The position numbers and the translations under genes were made by a program. The notes beneath the pieces are model-generated. The model saw nothing but the letters and a program-made list of their open reading frames with translations. It was not told where the DNA came from and made no database searches. A stretch of DNA of 64,000 nucleotides from Morella rubra (Eukaryota > Streptophyta > Magnoliopsida > Fagales > Myricaceae), in the NCBI GenBank assembly GCA_003952965.2, contig CM025850.1, positions 23,256,997-23,320,996 of the forward strand, read 5' to 3'. Shown piece after piece: positions 45,293 to 57,000 of this stretch (positions are counted from its first letter, which is position 1; each line of letters begins with the position of its first letter).

Positions 45293-45489
45293 GAGTTTGG
45301 TTACTGTGCTAAATACTATTGTGGTGAACGATGGCTGAGATTAAAAATTAGAAATCCGACAGCTGTGGTTAAACACATCATTTAAAATATTCAAAATATT
45401 TTAATTGATGTGGGACGATTTGGACCCTTGAATTTTGAAGTTTTTAATTTCAGCCATCGCTCAGCATGCTTAGCACAATAACCAGACTC
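45293..45489. mobile_element. Small foldback MITE (197 bp)
   Basis: The ends GAGTTTGGTTACTGTGCTAA (45293-) and TTAGCACAATAACCAGACTC (-45489) are near-perfect inverted repeats. Homology continues inward through GCGATGGCTGARATTAAAAA, so about 55 bp on each side can pair. No target duplication is obvious and there is no coding sequence. Superfamily uncertain (hAT or Harbinger possible). Confidence 0.7.
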
Positions 45490-45780
45490 CGCTGTGACTT
45501 ACTTGGCATTTTGAGGTGCGAGGTAATTCCAAGTGTCAGAATTTTACTTGCATTAACTCGGTCTCATTCTTTGCGTAGAATTTTTCTTTATCTTTCTTAA
45601 AACTATGAAGTTTTCGTAGAGCTTTGTGGCTTCTTGAATCACTCAAACGCTGTGAATACTTTCGTCTGACTTCGACCTTTAAGAGCACGAAAGAGAGGCA
45701 AAAGCCAAAAAAAAAAAAAAAAAACCCAAAAATAAGAAGAGGTAATCTCTGCCACCTTTTGCACTTTTGAACAATTAATT

Positions 45781-46105
45781 GGAGAAGCGATAGCAGTGAA
45801 AACTGCTCTGGAACAGGCAGCTCAGCAGGATGGAGTCAAGTTGTGATGGAAAGCGATTCCTTAACGCTGTGCAATGAAGTGAATAGAAGTCAAGTCCTGC
45901 TCATCCTATATGGATTATTGCAGAGCAAGTGGAAGCTATTAAGGACCTGCTGAGAAGATTCCCCGATTGGCAGATCAGATCGATGGATACCAGGAATGCT
46001 AACCGGATGGCTCACCTTTTGACAAAGTGGGCTGCTTCTTCTGGTGTGGAGGGTGCTGTCCCTTTAGATACTATTCCGGTTTTTATAAAATTCTGTGGTC
46101 TGTAA
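45781..46105 (+). pseudogene. LINE 3' end: RNase H-like (RVT_3) domain remnant with poly-A tail
   Basis: The frame GEAIAVKTALEQAAQ (45781-) gives the start of an RNase H fold. After a shift VVMESDSLTLCNEV carries the Glu-Ser-Asp motif. After another shift PIWIIAEQVEAIKDLLRRF, RNANRMAHLLTKWA and a stop at 46103-46105 follow. This is the C-terminal RNase H-type domain common in plant L1 LINEs. A 3' untranslated region and an A-rich tail (46159-46182) follow. Two frameshifts and the loss of everything upstream mark a dead, 5'-truncated copy. Confidence 0.8.
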
Positions 46106-46710
46106 TCGTGGACTCCTTTTGCTTGTTTCCCTTTGGTTTCAGCAATGAAACGTGATTTAGAAAAAAAAACAAAAACAAAAAAAGAACTGTTAGTGGGGAA
46201 GAAGATAATGTCTTTCATGCCGATCATGTTCATCTTCGCATCCAATTCTTAGTTGATTTCCCAGAAAGCCTAATAATTCGGCCAGGCAGCATTTATTGGG
46301 GAAGTACTCATGTTTTTCATCTTCTTCTGTTGGGGTTGAGTCCTGAGTGGGAACCAACACAGATTTCACTGACATTAACGTCAGCGTTGTGTCAAGTATT
46401 GGCTATGATCCAAGCTGTAGTGGTAGGACCCGGAACTGGGCTCGACCATGCGTTTTTTAACTGAAAGTAGTCAGGCAACCCACCAATATTGTGAGTGTAA
46501 AGCTTGTGGCGCGCGAACTATATATGCCAGCATGCAATACACTCTTACGCATATTACTCTATTATTCATCATAACAAAAGAACATCAAAATCTTTAAGGA
46601 CAGACAGACGCATGCATATTATATGCTCGTGGCCTCCGAATCTCTAGCATCGAGTTGCATTTGCAGTAAATTAGGTACGGGGGGGACTTTGTCGCCAAGG
46701 CCACAGTATC
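46106..46710. promoter_or_regulatory. Upstream region of the copper ATPase gene
   Basis: 46159-46182 is the LINE A-tail. 46183-46622 lacks coding sequence and presumably holds the promoter. A copper-response GTAC core (46675) lies close to the gene, but a 4-bp site is not diagnostic. An upstream ATG at 46623 opens a frame resembling the extreme N-terminus of HMA5-like proteins (LSPRPQY) but out of frame with the main ORF. Confidence 0.4.
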
Positions 46711-49700
46711 TTGATTTCCAAGTACTCGAGAAGCATGCCACCGAAAGTAAAGAAAGTGGAGGGGTCAGAGGCAAAGGCCGTCTTCTCGGTTATCGGCATG
46801 ACATGCTCGGCCTGCGCCGGGTCGGTCGAGAAGGCCATCAAGCAGCTGCCGGGGATACGCAAGGCCGTGGTTGATGTTCTGAATAACAGGGCCCAAGTCC
46901 TCTACCATCCGAACTTTGTCAACGTAAGTTTGATCACTTCCTACCTTCTTCAGTTCCTTGATGCATTCTTTGTTTGATTTTTTTTTTTTTTTTCATTTTT
47001 AACGGCCCTATCGCAGTTTTCTTGTTTTTTGGTCGGGGGGGACTCCTTCCAAGATGAATCATGAGGTCCTTCTCTTTCTGGGGTGTCCTAAAAAACTGTA
47101 CAGAAGTCTTTAGAAATGAAAACATTGTCTAATATTACAGCTTTTCCCATTGATTACTATTTTAGTGTTGGCAATAAAGTTAATGCAACTGTCATTTTTC
47201 CACTATAGACTTTTGAAGACATTAGATGTTGTAATGGTGGGAGCTTTGTGATCATAGTGCTGCACTTAATCATAATGCTTTCGTGCCCAATACTCTCTCT
47301 CCCTTTCTCTTTACATCTCTCTATGTATATCTATAGACAACTATAGAATATCCATAGGAATGCCTGATATGATTCTTCCCATCTGTAGGGATTAGAAATG
47401 ATCAAAGTGAACCTTATAAAGCAAAAGTATGCGATGTTAAGCTTAAGAAAGTTTTCCAGCTATACATGGTTCAAACATGATGGATTTCACAGAGCCTCTT
47501 GACACGTTGGTACTCCTTTTCTAGTAATTATGATGTGGGGGAAAAAAACAAACTTCCACGTGAGTAGGTATACGTTTGACAGCTTATTTCAAAAGGGTGA
47601 AATAGAGGGAGAATGCAATTAATATATTAGAGATGAGTAGTTTATGGGTGTAATATTCTCTCAAATGTGATAATGTAAGGTGCAAAGTGCAAAACACATT
47701 ATAATTTGTGGGTAAAAAATGATTCGAGAAGTCACAAATTTGACAGCTTATTTGTTTTTGACGGCTTGTTTAGAAAGTAATTTATTTCTGTCAAATGGGA
47801 ACCTTTTACGTACTCTTCATATTGTTGGCTGAAATTCAAGTCACTCGCTCACAGCTTAGTGCTTCAAATTAGAATAACTTCAAACGTTTTATGTTTACTT
47901 GGCTTGGTGTAAGACATAGTTTACCAGCTAACCCGAATATAAGTTTCTCCTTGTTCTTTAAGAACAAAATTAACTATTCCAGAAAATATGGCCCTTCATC
48001 GCCCATTCAGATCCTTCTTAACGATTAATGGACGCATAATTTGTGTAACTTTGCGGGAAAACAGTACTGTTTCTCTAACTCATGATCATGTTCTATCCCC
48101 TTATCATTTTCTTCAATAATTAGAGAAGAAGTGCGCCACTCGTGTTCTCTATTAAATGGCCAGCTTTCTCTTTTCCCTGTGCACAAACTTTTGCTTGCTT
48201 TCTCTGATTGAGTGACTTGCGATTTTCCCCTTTACTAAGAAAGACGTGAAAATTATGTCATACTTTCACGAAAACAGATGTATGTTTGCAATTTACGCCA
48301 AGATTTGAAAACGGAGCCAATCTTCACTTGACCATTCATCTCGGTTAGGGCCGGGCCAATTAGTGCTATTTCAACTTTCTTTAACCATTGTGTTTTTTTT
48401 TTCCCCTCCCTGTTTCTTGGTCAGACATGCCTTTTAAATTTGGTGGCCCTATTAGTTAATATGCTTTGACCATTCAATCGTTACTTTCAACTTTTCCAAA
48501 GGAGGATACTAATAGAAAATTATAGGTTTTGATACCTCTAGATTGGATCCTCTCATAGAGTTTGGTGTTTTTCCTTTTCGGTTTTGAGCTCAGGCATGGT
48601 TTTTAATTGTATCTCAGCTAGCCCAACTAAACTGGTCCGAACATGGGTTGAACAGGTCTTCCTTGATGCCTATATATAGTAGGGTTCCTCATTAGGTAAG
48701 CTGTGCAGTACGTTTAGTCCACTGATGTAAACAAATATATATATTGCGAAGAAACTCAGCTGAAAGTACTTATAGCTTCTAAACTTATTGCTCTAATGGT
48801 CGACCTAACTAATCAGAAAAGAGATTTGCCAGTGGAAATTTGGATTGCTTAACAATTTGTTAAGGTCATTGAAATGTTGCTTTAAAGCAGCAGTAATAGG
48901 TTCTTAGATAATCGTTTTTTCTTCCATGTTACAGGAGGAAACAATATGTAAGACTATTGAGAATGTTGGATTTCAAGCCACAATAATCAGTGACACGAGT
49001 GAGAGGTCCATTCAAGTATGCAAAATACACATAAATGGAATGACTTGCACCTCTTGCTCCTCCACTATTGAATCAGCTCTGCAAGCACTTCCAGGCGTAC
49101 AAAGGGCCCAAGTGGCCTTAGCAACTGAAGAAGCAGAAGTTCATTATAGTCCCAAGACTGTGAGCTATAATCAACTGTTGGAAGTCATAGAAAACACTGG
49201 ATTTGAAGCCATACTTGTTAGTACTGGCGAAGACATAACCAAGATAGAGCTTAAAGTTGATGGAGTAGACACTGATCATACAGTAAGAATGATTGAAAAG
49301 TCTCTCCAAGCAATCCCAGGGGTTCAAGAGATTGTTATATACCCTGAGCTGAACAAAGTTTCCATTTTCTATAAACCGGATATGACAGGACCCCGAGTTT
49401 TCATCAGTGTCATTGAGTCAAATGGGCATTTTAAAGCAATGATATATCCCAAAGAAGGAGGAAGAGAAGCTTTTAGACAGGAGGAAATTAAGCAATATTA
49501 TAAATTCCTTTTGTGGAGTTTGCTTTTTACGATTCCTGTGTTCCTAACATCCATGGTTTTTATGTATATCCCAGGACTTAGGTATGTATTAGATATGAAA
49601 GTAATCAACACGCTGAGTATTGGTATGGTGATAAGGTGGGAGCTGTCTACTCCAGTACAGTTCATAATTGGTCGGAGATTCTACATTGGGTCCTATAAAG

Positions 49701-52286
49701 CTTTGCGCCATGGTTCTGCTAATATGGATGTCCTGATCGTCTTGGGAACAAATGCAGCCTACTTCTATTCAGTCTACTCATTGTTAAGGTCTGCCTATTC
49801 TAAAGATTTCAAGGGTACAGATTTCTTCGAGACTAGCTCCATGCTGATATCATTTATTCTGCTTGGTAAGTACCTGGAGGTTCTGGCCAAGGGAAGGACA
49901 TCAGAGGCCATTGCCAAGCTTATGGACTTGACGCCTGAAACAGCAATATTATTAACTCTGGATGATGAAGGAAATGTCGTAAGTGAAGAAGAAATTGACG
50001 GTAGGTTAATACAGAAGAATGATGTGATTAAAATTATCCCTGGTGCTAAGATAGCTGCAGATGGTAATGTTCTGTGGGGGGACAGCCACGTAAATGAGAG
50101 CATGATAACAGGAGAAGCCCGGCCGGTGGCAAAAAGAACGGGAGACACAGTGATTGGAGGAACTGTGAATGAGAATGGGGTGTTGCACATTAAAGCTACA
50201 CGAGTCGGATCAGAGAGTGCTCTTTCCCAAATTGTTCGGCTTGTTGAGTCAGCGCAGATGGCTAAAGCTCCAGTCCAGAAGTTTGCTGACCGCGTTTCCA
50301 AATACTTTGTGCCTCTGGTGTGTACATGTAGTACAAATGCTTAATTTATCCGCTTTCAAGTATTCATTTCAGTCATGAACTGTGTATTTATTACATTGTT
50401 TATGGAGGCCTTTGTTAACAATAGCTTTCTTTTGCAGGTCATTATATTTTCATTTTCAACTTGGTTTGCTTGGTTTTTGGCTGGAAGGTTCCATGGCTAT
50501 CCAAAATCTTGGATACCGGATTCCATGAGTAGCTTTGAGCTTGCACTTCAGTTTGGGATCTCTGTCATGGTCATAGCCTGCCCTTGTGCTCTAGGCCTAG
50601 CAACTCCAACTGCCGTCATGGTAGGCACTGGAGTTGGTGCATCTCAAGGTGTACTGATTAAAGGCGGCCAAGCTTTAGAAAGTGCACATAAGGTAAGCAT
50701 GTGAAATTTATCTTGCATTTTTCTACTTTATAAGGCAATTGCTAGTCATTAAGCCATAAAGCTCCAAGTCTCGGTACTTGAGGAAAATATCTTTCTTATG
50801 TCTTTAGATTTTGTATGTGTGCTATTCAGCATTCTTAGATACCCCTTCCTGTGTCTTTGCTTACTCTTGTAGGTAAACTGCATTATATTTGACAAGACGG
50901 GGACTCTCACAGTTGGGAAACCAGTGGTCGTTAACACACACCTCCTGCAAAATATGGTTCTTGGGGAATTCTATGTGCTCATTGCTGCAACCGAGGTATG
51001 CCTTTCTTTGCTTCTCTTTGTTTTCCTTATTTTCTATGGAATACTGGCTCTTTAGAAGACATACCTTTGTAGGAAATGAGATATTATGTGAGCTGACCAG
51101 CATTAGCAGTGATTGCTTGATATGTTGTTTTAGGTAAACAGTGAGCACCCATTAGCCAAGGCCATAGTGGAATATGCCAAGAACTTCATAGAAGATAAAG
51201 GTAATCCTTCATGGCCAGAAGCACGAGACTTCATCTCCATTACTGGCCATGGAGTGAAAGCAAGTGTAAAAAACAAGGAAATAATTGTGGGCAACAAGAG
51301 CTTGATGTTGGAGCAGAACATTGCCATTCCACTGGATGCTGAAGATATGCTTGCAGAAGCTGAAGGGAAGGCTCAAACTGGGATTCTAGTATCTATAGAC
51401 AGAGCAGTGGCTGGAGTTGTAGCCATATCTGATCCACTTAAACCAGGTGCTGAAGAGGTCATTTCCATTCTCAAGTCTATGAAAATAAGGAGCATTGTGG
51501 TCACAGGTGATAACTGGGGCACTGCCAACTCTATTGCTAAGGAAGTTGGAATTGAAACTGTGATTGCAGAAGCCAAACCAGAGGATAAAGCAGAAAAAGT
51601 GAGGGAATTTCAGGTACATAAATAACATGTTCAGGAAAAATTTATCCTTAAACGTTGTGTGGAAGCACAGACACATGCCATAGTGATCAGCATCTAGGCT
51701 ATTCATTTTCACGAATTATATATTTGCTCTTGAAATCCGAAAGGGCTTCTAACATCATGACTCGCACTCTGAAAAACTAAATTGCGAAGCTCATGTTCAA
51801 GTGCAATTGTGTGCTCAGACCGTTTCTTAGCCAAGATAACCAATATAAGCTCCATTTGCTCACTCGCAGGCTTCGGGCTACACAGTGGCAATGGTGGGAG
51901 ATGGCATAAACGACTCACCAGCACTTGTGGCGGCAGATGTTGGAATGGCAATTGGTGCTGGCACAGACATAGCCATTGAGGCTGCTGACATTGTTCTTAT
52001 GAAGAGCAACTTGGAGGATGTCATAACTGCCATTGATCTTTCCAGGAAATCCTTCCAACGCATACGTCTAAACTACATTTGGGCTTTGGGATATAATTTT
52101 CTTGGTATACCAATTGCCGCTGGGGCCCTTTTTCCGTCTACTGGACTTCGTTTACCACCATGGATTGCTGGAGCTGCAATGGCAGCCTCATCTGTCAGCG
52201 TTGTTTGTAGCTCTCTCCTGTTGAAGTACTACAAGAGACCCCGGAAGCTGGATAACCTGGAGATACATGGAATAAAGATCGAGTAA
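46711..52286 (+). CDS. HMA5: HMA5-like copper-transporting P1B-type ATPase
   Basis: Six exons: 46711-46923, 48935-50317, 50438-50692, 50873-50995, 51134-51613, 51870-52286, all with GT-AG borders in phase 0, giving 956 aa (the family is near 990). It pumps Cu(I) across membranes using ATP. In Arabidopsis HMA5 serves copper detoxification and xylem loading. Motifs: CxxC copper-binding domains at C32/C35 and C109/C112; a third, degenerate HMA-like region without CxxC; TGE 463-465; CPC 580-582 in the membrane; phosphorylated Asp in DKTGT at 624; His663-Pro664; TGDNWG at 782; GDGINDSP 828-835. The hydrophobic segments expected for eight helices are seen. All catalytic residues are kept. The ATG at 46735 is an alternative start, and the native start may lie upstream in another frame. 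Confidence 0.93.
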
Positions 52287-54012
52287 TCATATGACAGTGG
52301 TTTCCGATCTTTCTTTATACATCTAGCTAGAAGTGAAGGTTCTCCTAGTAATAAATCAGGCAACGTCTCGATTGGTGAAAAAGTGTAAATAGAAAAATAA
52401 TTCAGTTGGCATTCTGGGCTATGCACGCACAAGCAGTGTGACAGCGACCAACAGATGAATGAGTTACTCATGCAGTGAAATTAATGAAAGCACCAAGGAA
52501 ACCAGAAAAGCAAGAAATACTCCTCTACAATATTTATTTTAAAAAAAAAAAATTAAAAGTGGACGTCACCTCCAAAATTTATTACAAATTATCACTTATG
52601 GAGGAGGAAAATGGTGGTTACATACAAAACCAAATAGGACTCTCAAAAACAATATAAAGGACTTAAAATACCAAAAAAAATAAAAAAGCAAAATCAACAT
52701 ACCTTCATTTTTTTAAAGAAAGGGCAGCCGCGCATCCAATTTTATTAAAAAAATCTTTACGTGTGGCGGAATAATACCGTGGAAACAATAAAAACTTGGC
52801 CAGCTACAATCAAAGCCAAGCTAAAATCCACATAGACCTAACCAACTCAACAATATAAAAACACATATTAATTCTTCCAAAACAGAAAAATAATGAAAGC
52901 AAAGGAAATACGCAAACCAGAATATGGAACTAAGATTTCTTTCCTGTTCAGATATCAAATGATAGCTTGGACGATGATACTATTGCAGGTTGAGTTTGAA
53001 AAGCTCCTAACAATTCCACATAACCCCAATATCGATCAAATTTCTTCGAATTCAAGTCGTAGATTATTCACCAATGTACAGCTAGTTTCCCGTGTATATG
53101 CCCGGCAAGTGGTGGCACATCTAAATTGTATTCGTAACAATTCAATCCCAACCCTTGAAAGTTTAATTATTTCACAAGCAACTTTAAAAGGATAACTATT
53201 CAGCAAACCAAAAAAAAAAAAAGCTTTAAAAGGTTAACTTAATAAGACACCTCTCAGAAGTGTTTTTCCGTTTACAACATATATCCAGTTCTGTTTTGGA
53301 AACTTCCAAATCTAAAGAATAGAAATATAAAACCTTGTCATCAAACATGTTGGAAATGGATAGGAGTTTATGGCTGGTTCTTGTGTTGTTCTCACGGTTG
53401 GTGTTTTGAAATCTTGTTCTCAGTGATATTTTTTGGGATTTCTAGGAAGAATTAATTCTTCGAATCAATGTTTCTTTTTGTCATGTCTGCCGTGAAAAAA
53501 TTCTAATAAAATTCAACATCATTTCTTTTCTAAAAGGAAAATAAAATAAAATAAAAATGTCAGCAAACATGTCTTTAAAAGTCGTACTCATATAACTACC
53601 ATAGGAAACAAATGATTTCGGTGGTCATCAATTCAAAGTGATGGCCCGGGAAAATACTTTCTGTTATCGATTTAAGTAAATAAAGGCCGTTGAGAACTCA
53701 AAGCACTACTTTCAATCAGTCAAAAACACCAACTTGGAATCAACAGGGAAAGGATTTACATACATGAAAAACTAAACACATCTAAGCAAATATGATGCTA
53801 ATATAAATTTCACATTTATTCCAATAACTGCCAGATAAATTGACAACTCTGGCATTCCAGGCCCACAAAGGGAAGCCGGTGATTATTGGTGGCATCAAGT
53901 CCCACCCTAGCCTACTTATGACAAATATAAAGAGTGTTCGATGATCTTGCAACAGTGTCAGATTTTGTAAATCGCGACATTCAAGATGCTCAAAGAAAGA
54001 GAAGCATGGTTC
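52287..54012. other. Convergent intergenic region between the ATPase and GST genes
   Basis: It contains the 3' ends of both genes. Two related AT-rich segments at about 52560-52640 and 52720-52800 (CACCTCCAAAATTTATTA and CATCCAATTTTATTAAAAA) look like reversed LINE 3' ends. No ORF is supported. The frame at 52893-53195 has no family resemblance. Confidence 0.4.
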
Positions 54013-57000
54013 TCACATCTTGGAAGGCAACAGCTTTTTTGTGTTAGACTCCATCTCGCTGTTAGCTTGCACCGGCCGCTGCAATGCAAGCTTTGTTTTG
54101 AGTTTATAGAGGATATTATGAACTTCATCAAAATGTGGTCTCGTTGCATTTCTTGTATCCTCAATCCACTGCTGAACTCTCTTGTGTGGGCCTAATATAC
54201 GACTGTAATCCTTCTCATCCAAAACCTGTATTCAACAGTAAGTGATGTAATGAGAGCTATAATTATCCCACATAGCTCCTTTTAACTTGTCACAAACTTC
54301 TAGCTACAACCAAGACTAAAGTTTTTCGCAACAATAAATCCCTCCGAGAATAAAAATGAAACTAACTCATCTCACTTCATGATCTCAGCAAACACCAACT
54401 ACCACTTGTTGTTTAGGCTCTCTTTAGGGCATTAGAGCAATCAAAAAGAGAACTTCTTGTTTGACTCCAATTTTCCCAGAGATCCTAACAAACGCCCATC
54501 ACCATGCCACCATGTAGGAATCAATTGAAGAAAATAACAAATTTCCTTTTTAGCTCAATCAAAAAATGTTCCAAAATTGATTACATGTTTGCAAAGTGTT
54601 TATAGTTAAATTAAACTACAACAAAAAGCGACATTCATATTTAAATCAAACTAAATTAAAGGTAAAAGGAAAATTACATCATAAAATTTTGTGGTCATGA
54701 GCCAAATATTCATCACCAATAATGGGGATTTGAAGATTTTCTCCATTTTCATATGCTCTAATTGCATTTTCATTAGCATACGCAGCCAAAAGGAGAGCTT
54801 CAACTCAAGATGATCACTACAAAGGCATACTGTACCATCATTGCTATATTTAACAGTGCCTTTTTCCTTTATTTTTTTGGGCCCTCTTTGTTTTTACACG
54901 CAAACTTGAGAAAGACCTCCAATCTCCTTTCGCCCACAATATATTCAGAAAGCATTTACCACAGATTGAAAACTAGTAACAGCAATGACAATAACCACAA
55001 TAAAGCAGAGTCACATCTAGTTACCTCTAGTTGCATAATCTCACAAACCATGCTGAGATCTGCTATGGATGGTTGAAAGCCACCCAACAAGAAGCGCCCA
55101 TTCCCCTTGAGCCAAAAGGACTCTATTCTTGACAGAGATGAAGATAGAAGTTTCTCACCTTGAGCAGCTGCTTTTGGATTCAGTGGAAGGCCAAGTGCAG
55201 GTGCTAGTACAGTATTGAGAACAAATGCGGCTGAAATGATAGGAGTAAGGCAAAAAGCAAACCCAACAGAAATTTAATCAGTGCATCGAAATACCAAACA
55301 TCTATACACCTATTGTTGAACATGTGGATTTGAATTTATGACGTTTTAAAGAATAACCAGAAACTGCTAATATCTGATGTTTTGATGCTAATACTGTGTG
55401 ATGTTTTGATGCTAATATGTGTGACACAAAAAATTTGGCTGATGAAGGCAAACAAATGTACAATCAGAACATTTGCTATCCCAAAATGAAGCATCATTAT
55501 CTTGTCTCATTATGGTGGCGTCTACAGCTGCACATAGAAGGGAATTAGGTAACTCAACATCAACCCTGAAAAGAAATTGCTTTTTCTATTGAATCTAGTG
55601 TCCCGTAAGTTACTTTTAAAAAGAAAAGTATCTCAACAGATATTATTAGTCGTAATCACTTGCGATAACCGGCAATACAAGGGATTTTTTTTTTTTTTTT
55701 TTGTTGGATATGAGATGGCTAGCATTAATAGATTATGGAAAAGTCCACTTGCAATCATGGTGCCACTAATCTGGTCTCTAACCTAGACCAAAGGTGCAGT
55801 AATCATCTCATTCATTAATATTCCCAGAACCTCTATAGTACAGAAAAAGAAGAAAAGCCAACTTCCAGGAAATAAAAAGGGTAAAGATCGGATAGACAAC
55901 ATCCAATTTGAAACAATGTTCTTCACAGTTTTCTTTTATTTTTCAGGGCCAAAGTTAATGTGTTTCCAGTTAAATGTACTAAATGGCACCAGAACTGCAA
56001 TGAACATATAATTTCCCAATACAAGTACAATGATTTTAATAACAGATTCTTTTCCATCAGATGCTAGTAAACTGAAGGCATTCTTTCCATTCGACATACT
56101 ACCCATGATGTCAGAAGGATATATAAACATTAGAACATTGGAGATAGGAACTCAAGCATAAAACAACTAAGATTGAATCTGTGGGGCAACTTATTAAGAT
56201 TATGTTTGGCAAGGCTTTAACCACTTCATGTCTTGGATGCTCCAACACTCAAATGAAGAAACCTCATTGAGATTGACAACTTAAACGATTAACGTTACCA
56301 AAGGTGTCACCTAAAGCATCTACAACAGAAGGATGTGCTCAAATGCAAATCACTCAAATGCGAATCGCTCTCCCTCTTCATTGAGGCAGAGTTTTGGACT
56401 GGCAAGGTCAGAGTTAGTCGACCAGCAAGATTAAAGTTTAACTATTGTAAATATCAAGTCTACCGTTAATGTAAAAGACAATAATCTCCTCCAGTATCAC
56501 ATAGTATAGTATTAAGGAAGTTATCCCTTTTTTCCTTTTTTCTTTTTTTTGTTATAACAAGCTCGTATCATTGATTTAGGGAGGGTCAACGCAAGGGGGC
56601 CAAGAGGCCATACAAGGCATAGAAGCCTAAACACAAAAGGGTGGAGAGCTGAAATGACCAGCGAAAAAGGCGCACAGAGCAGCTCCCAGAGAAACACAGC
56701 GGCGGGATAGTATTAAGGTTATCGCATGGTGAATAGGCATGTGGGTGTATGTCTCTTAAGACTAAACATGTGCCACCATGTGCAAGATTAGAAGAGGTGC
56801 AAAGTCTGCAAAACTTGGTAACATTTAAGTCACTCTTGCCCAGGCCACTTTCCAAATTTGAACAGAATGTCAGTGTTATTAAACAGTAAAGACCAGAAAT
56901 ATAGGAACAGATGATGTAGAAATATTACCAGACACCATGCTACCACCAAAGTTCAATTGAAGACGCTTCATATAGGTTCTCATTTTTCAAAGACATGGAA

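Noticed and set aside
46623-46874. Alternative ATPase start at 46623 in the first upstream frame
   Set aside because: This frame does not contain the copper-binding domain; it runs out of register before the conserved region, so it was kept only as a finding.
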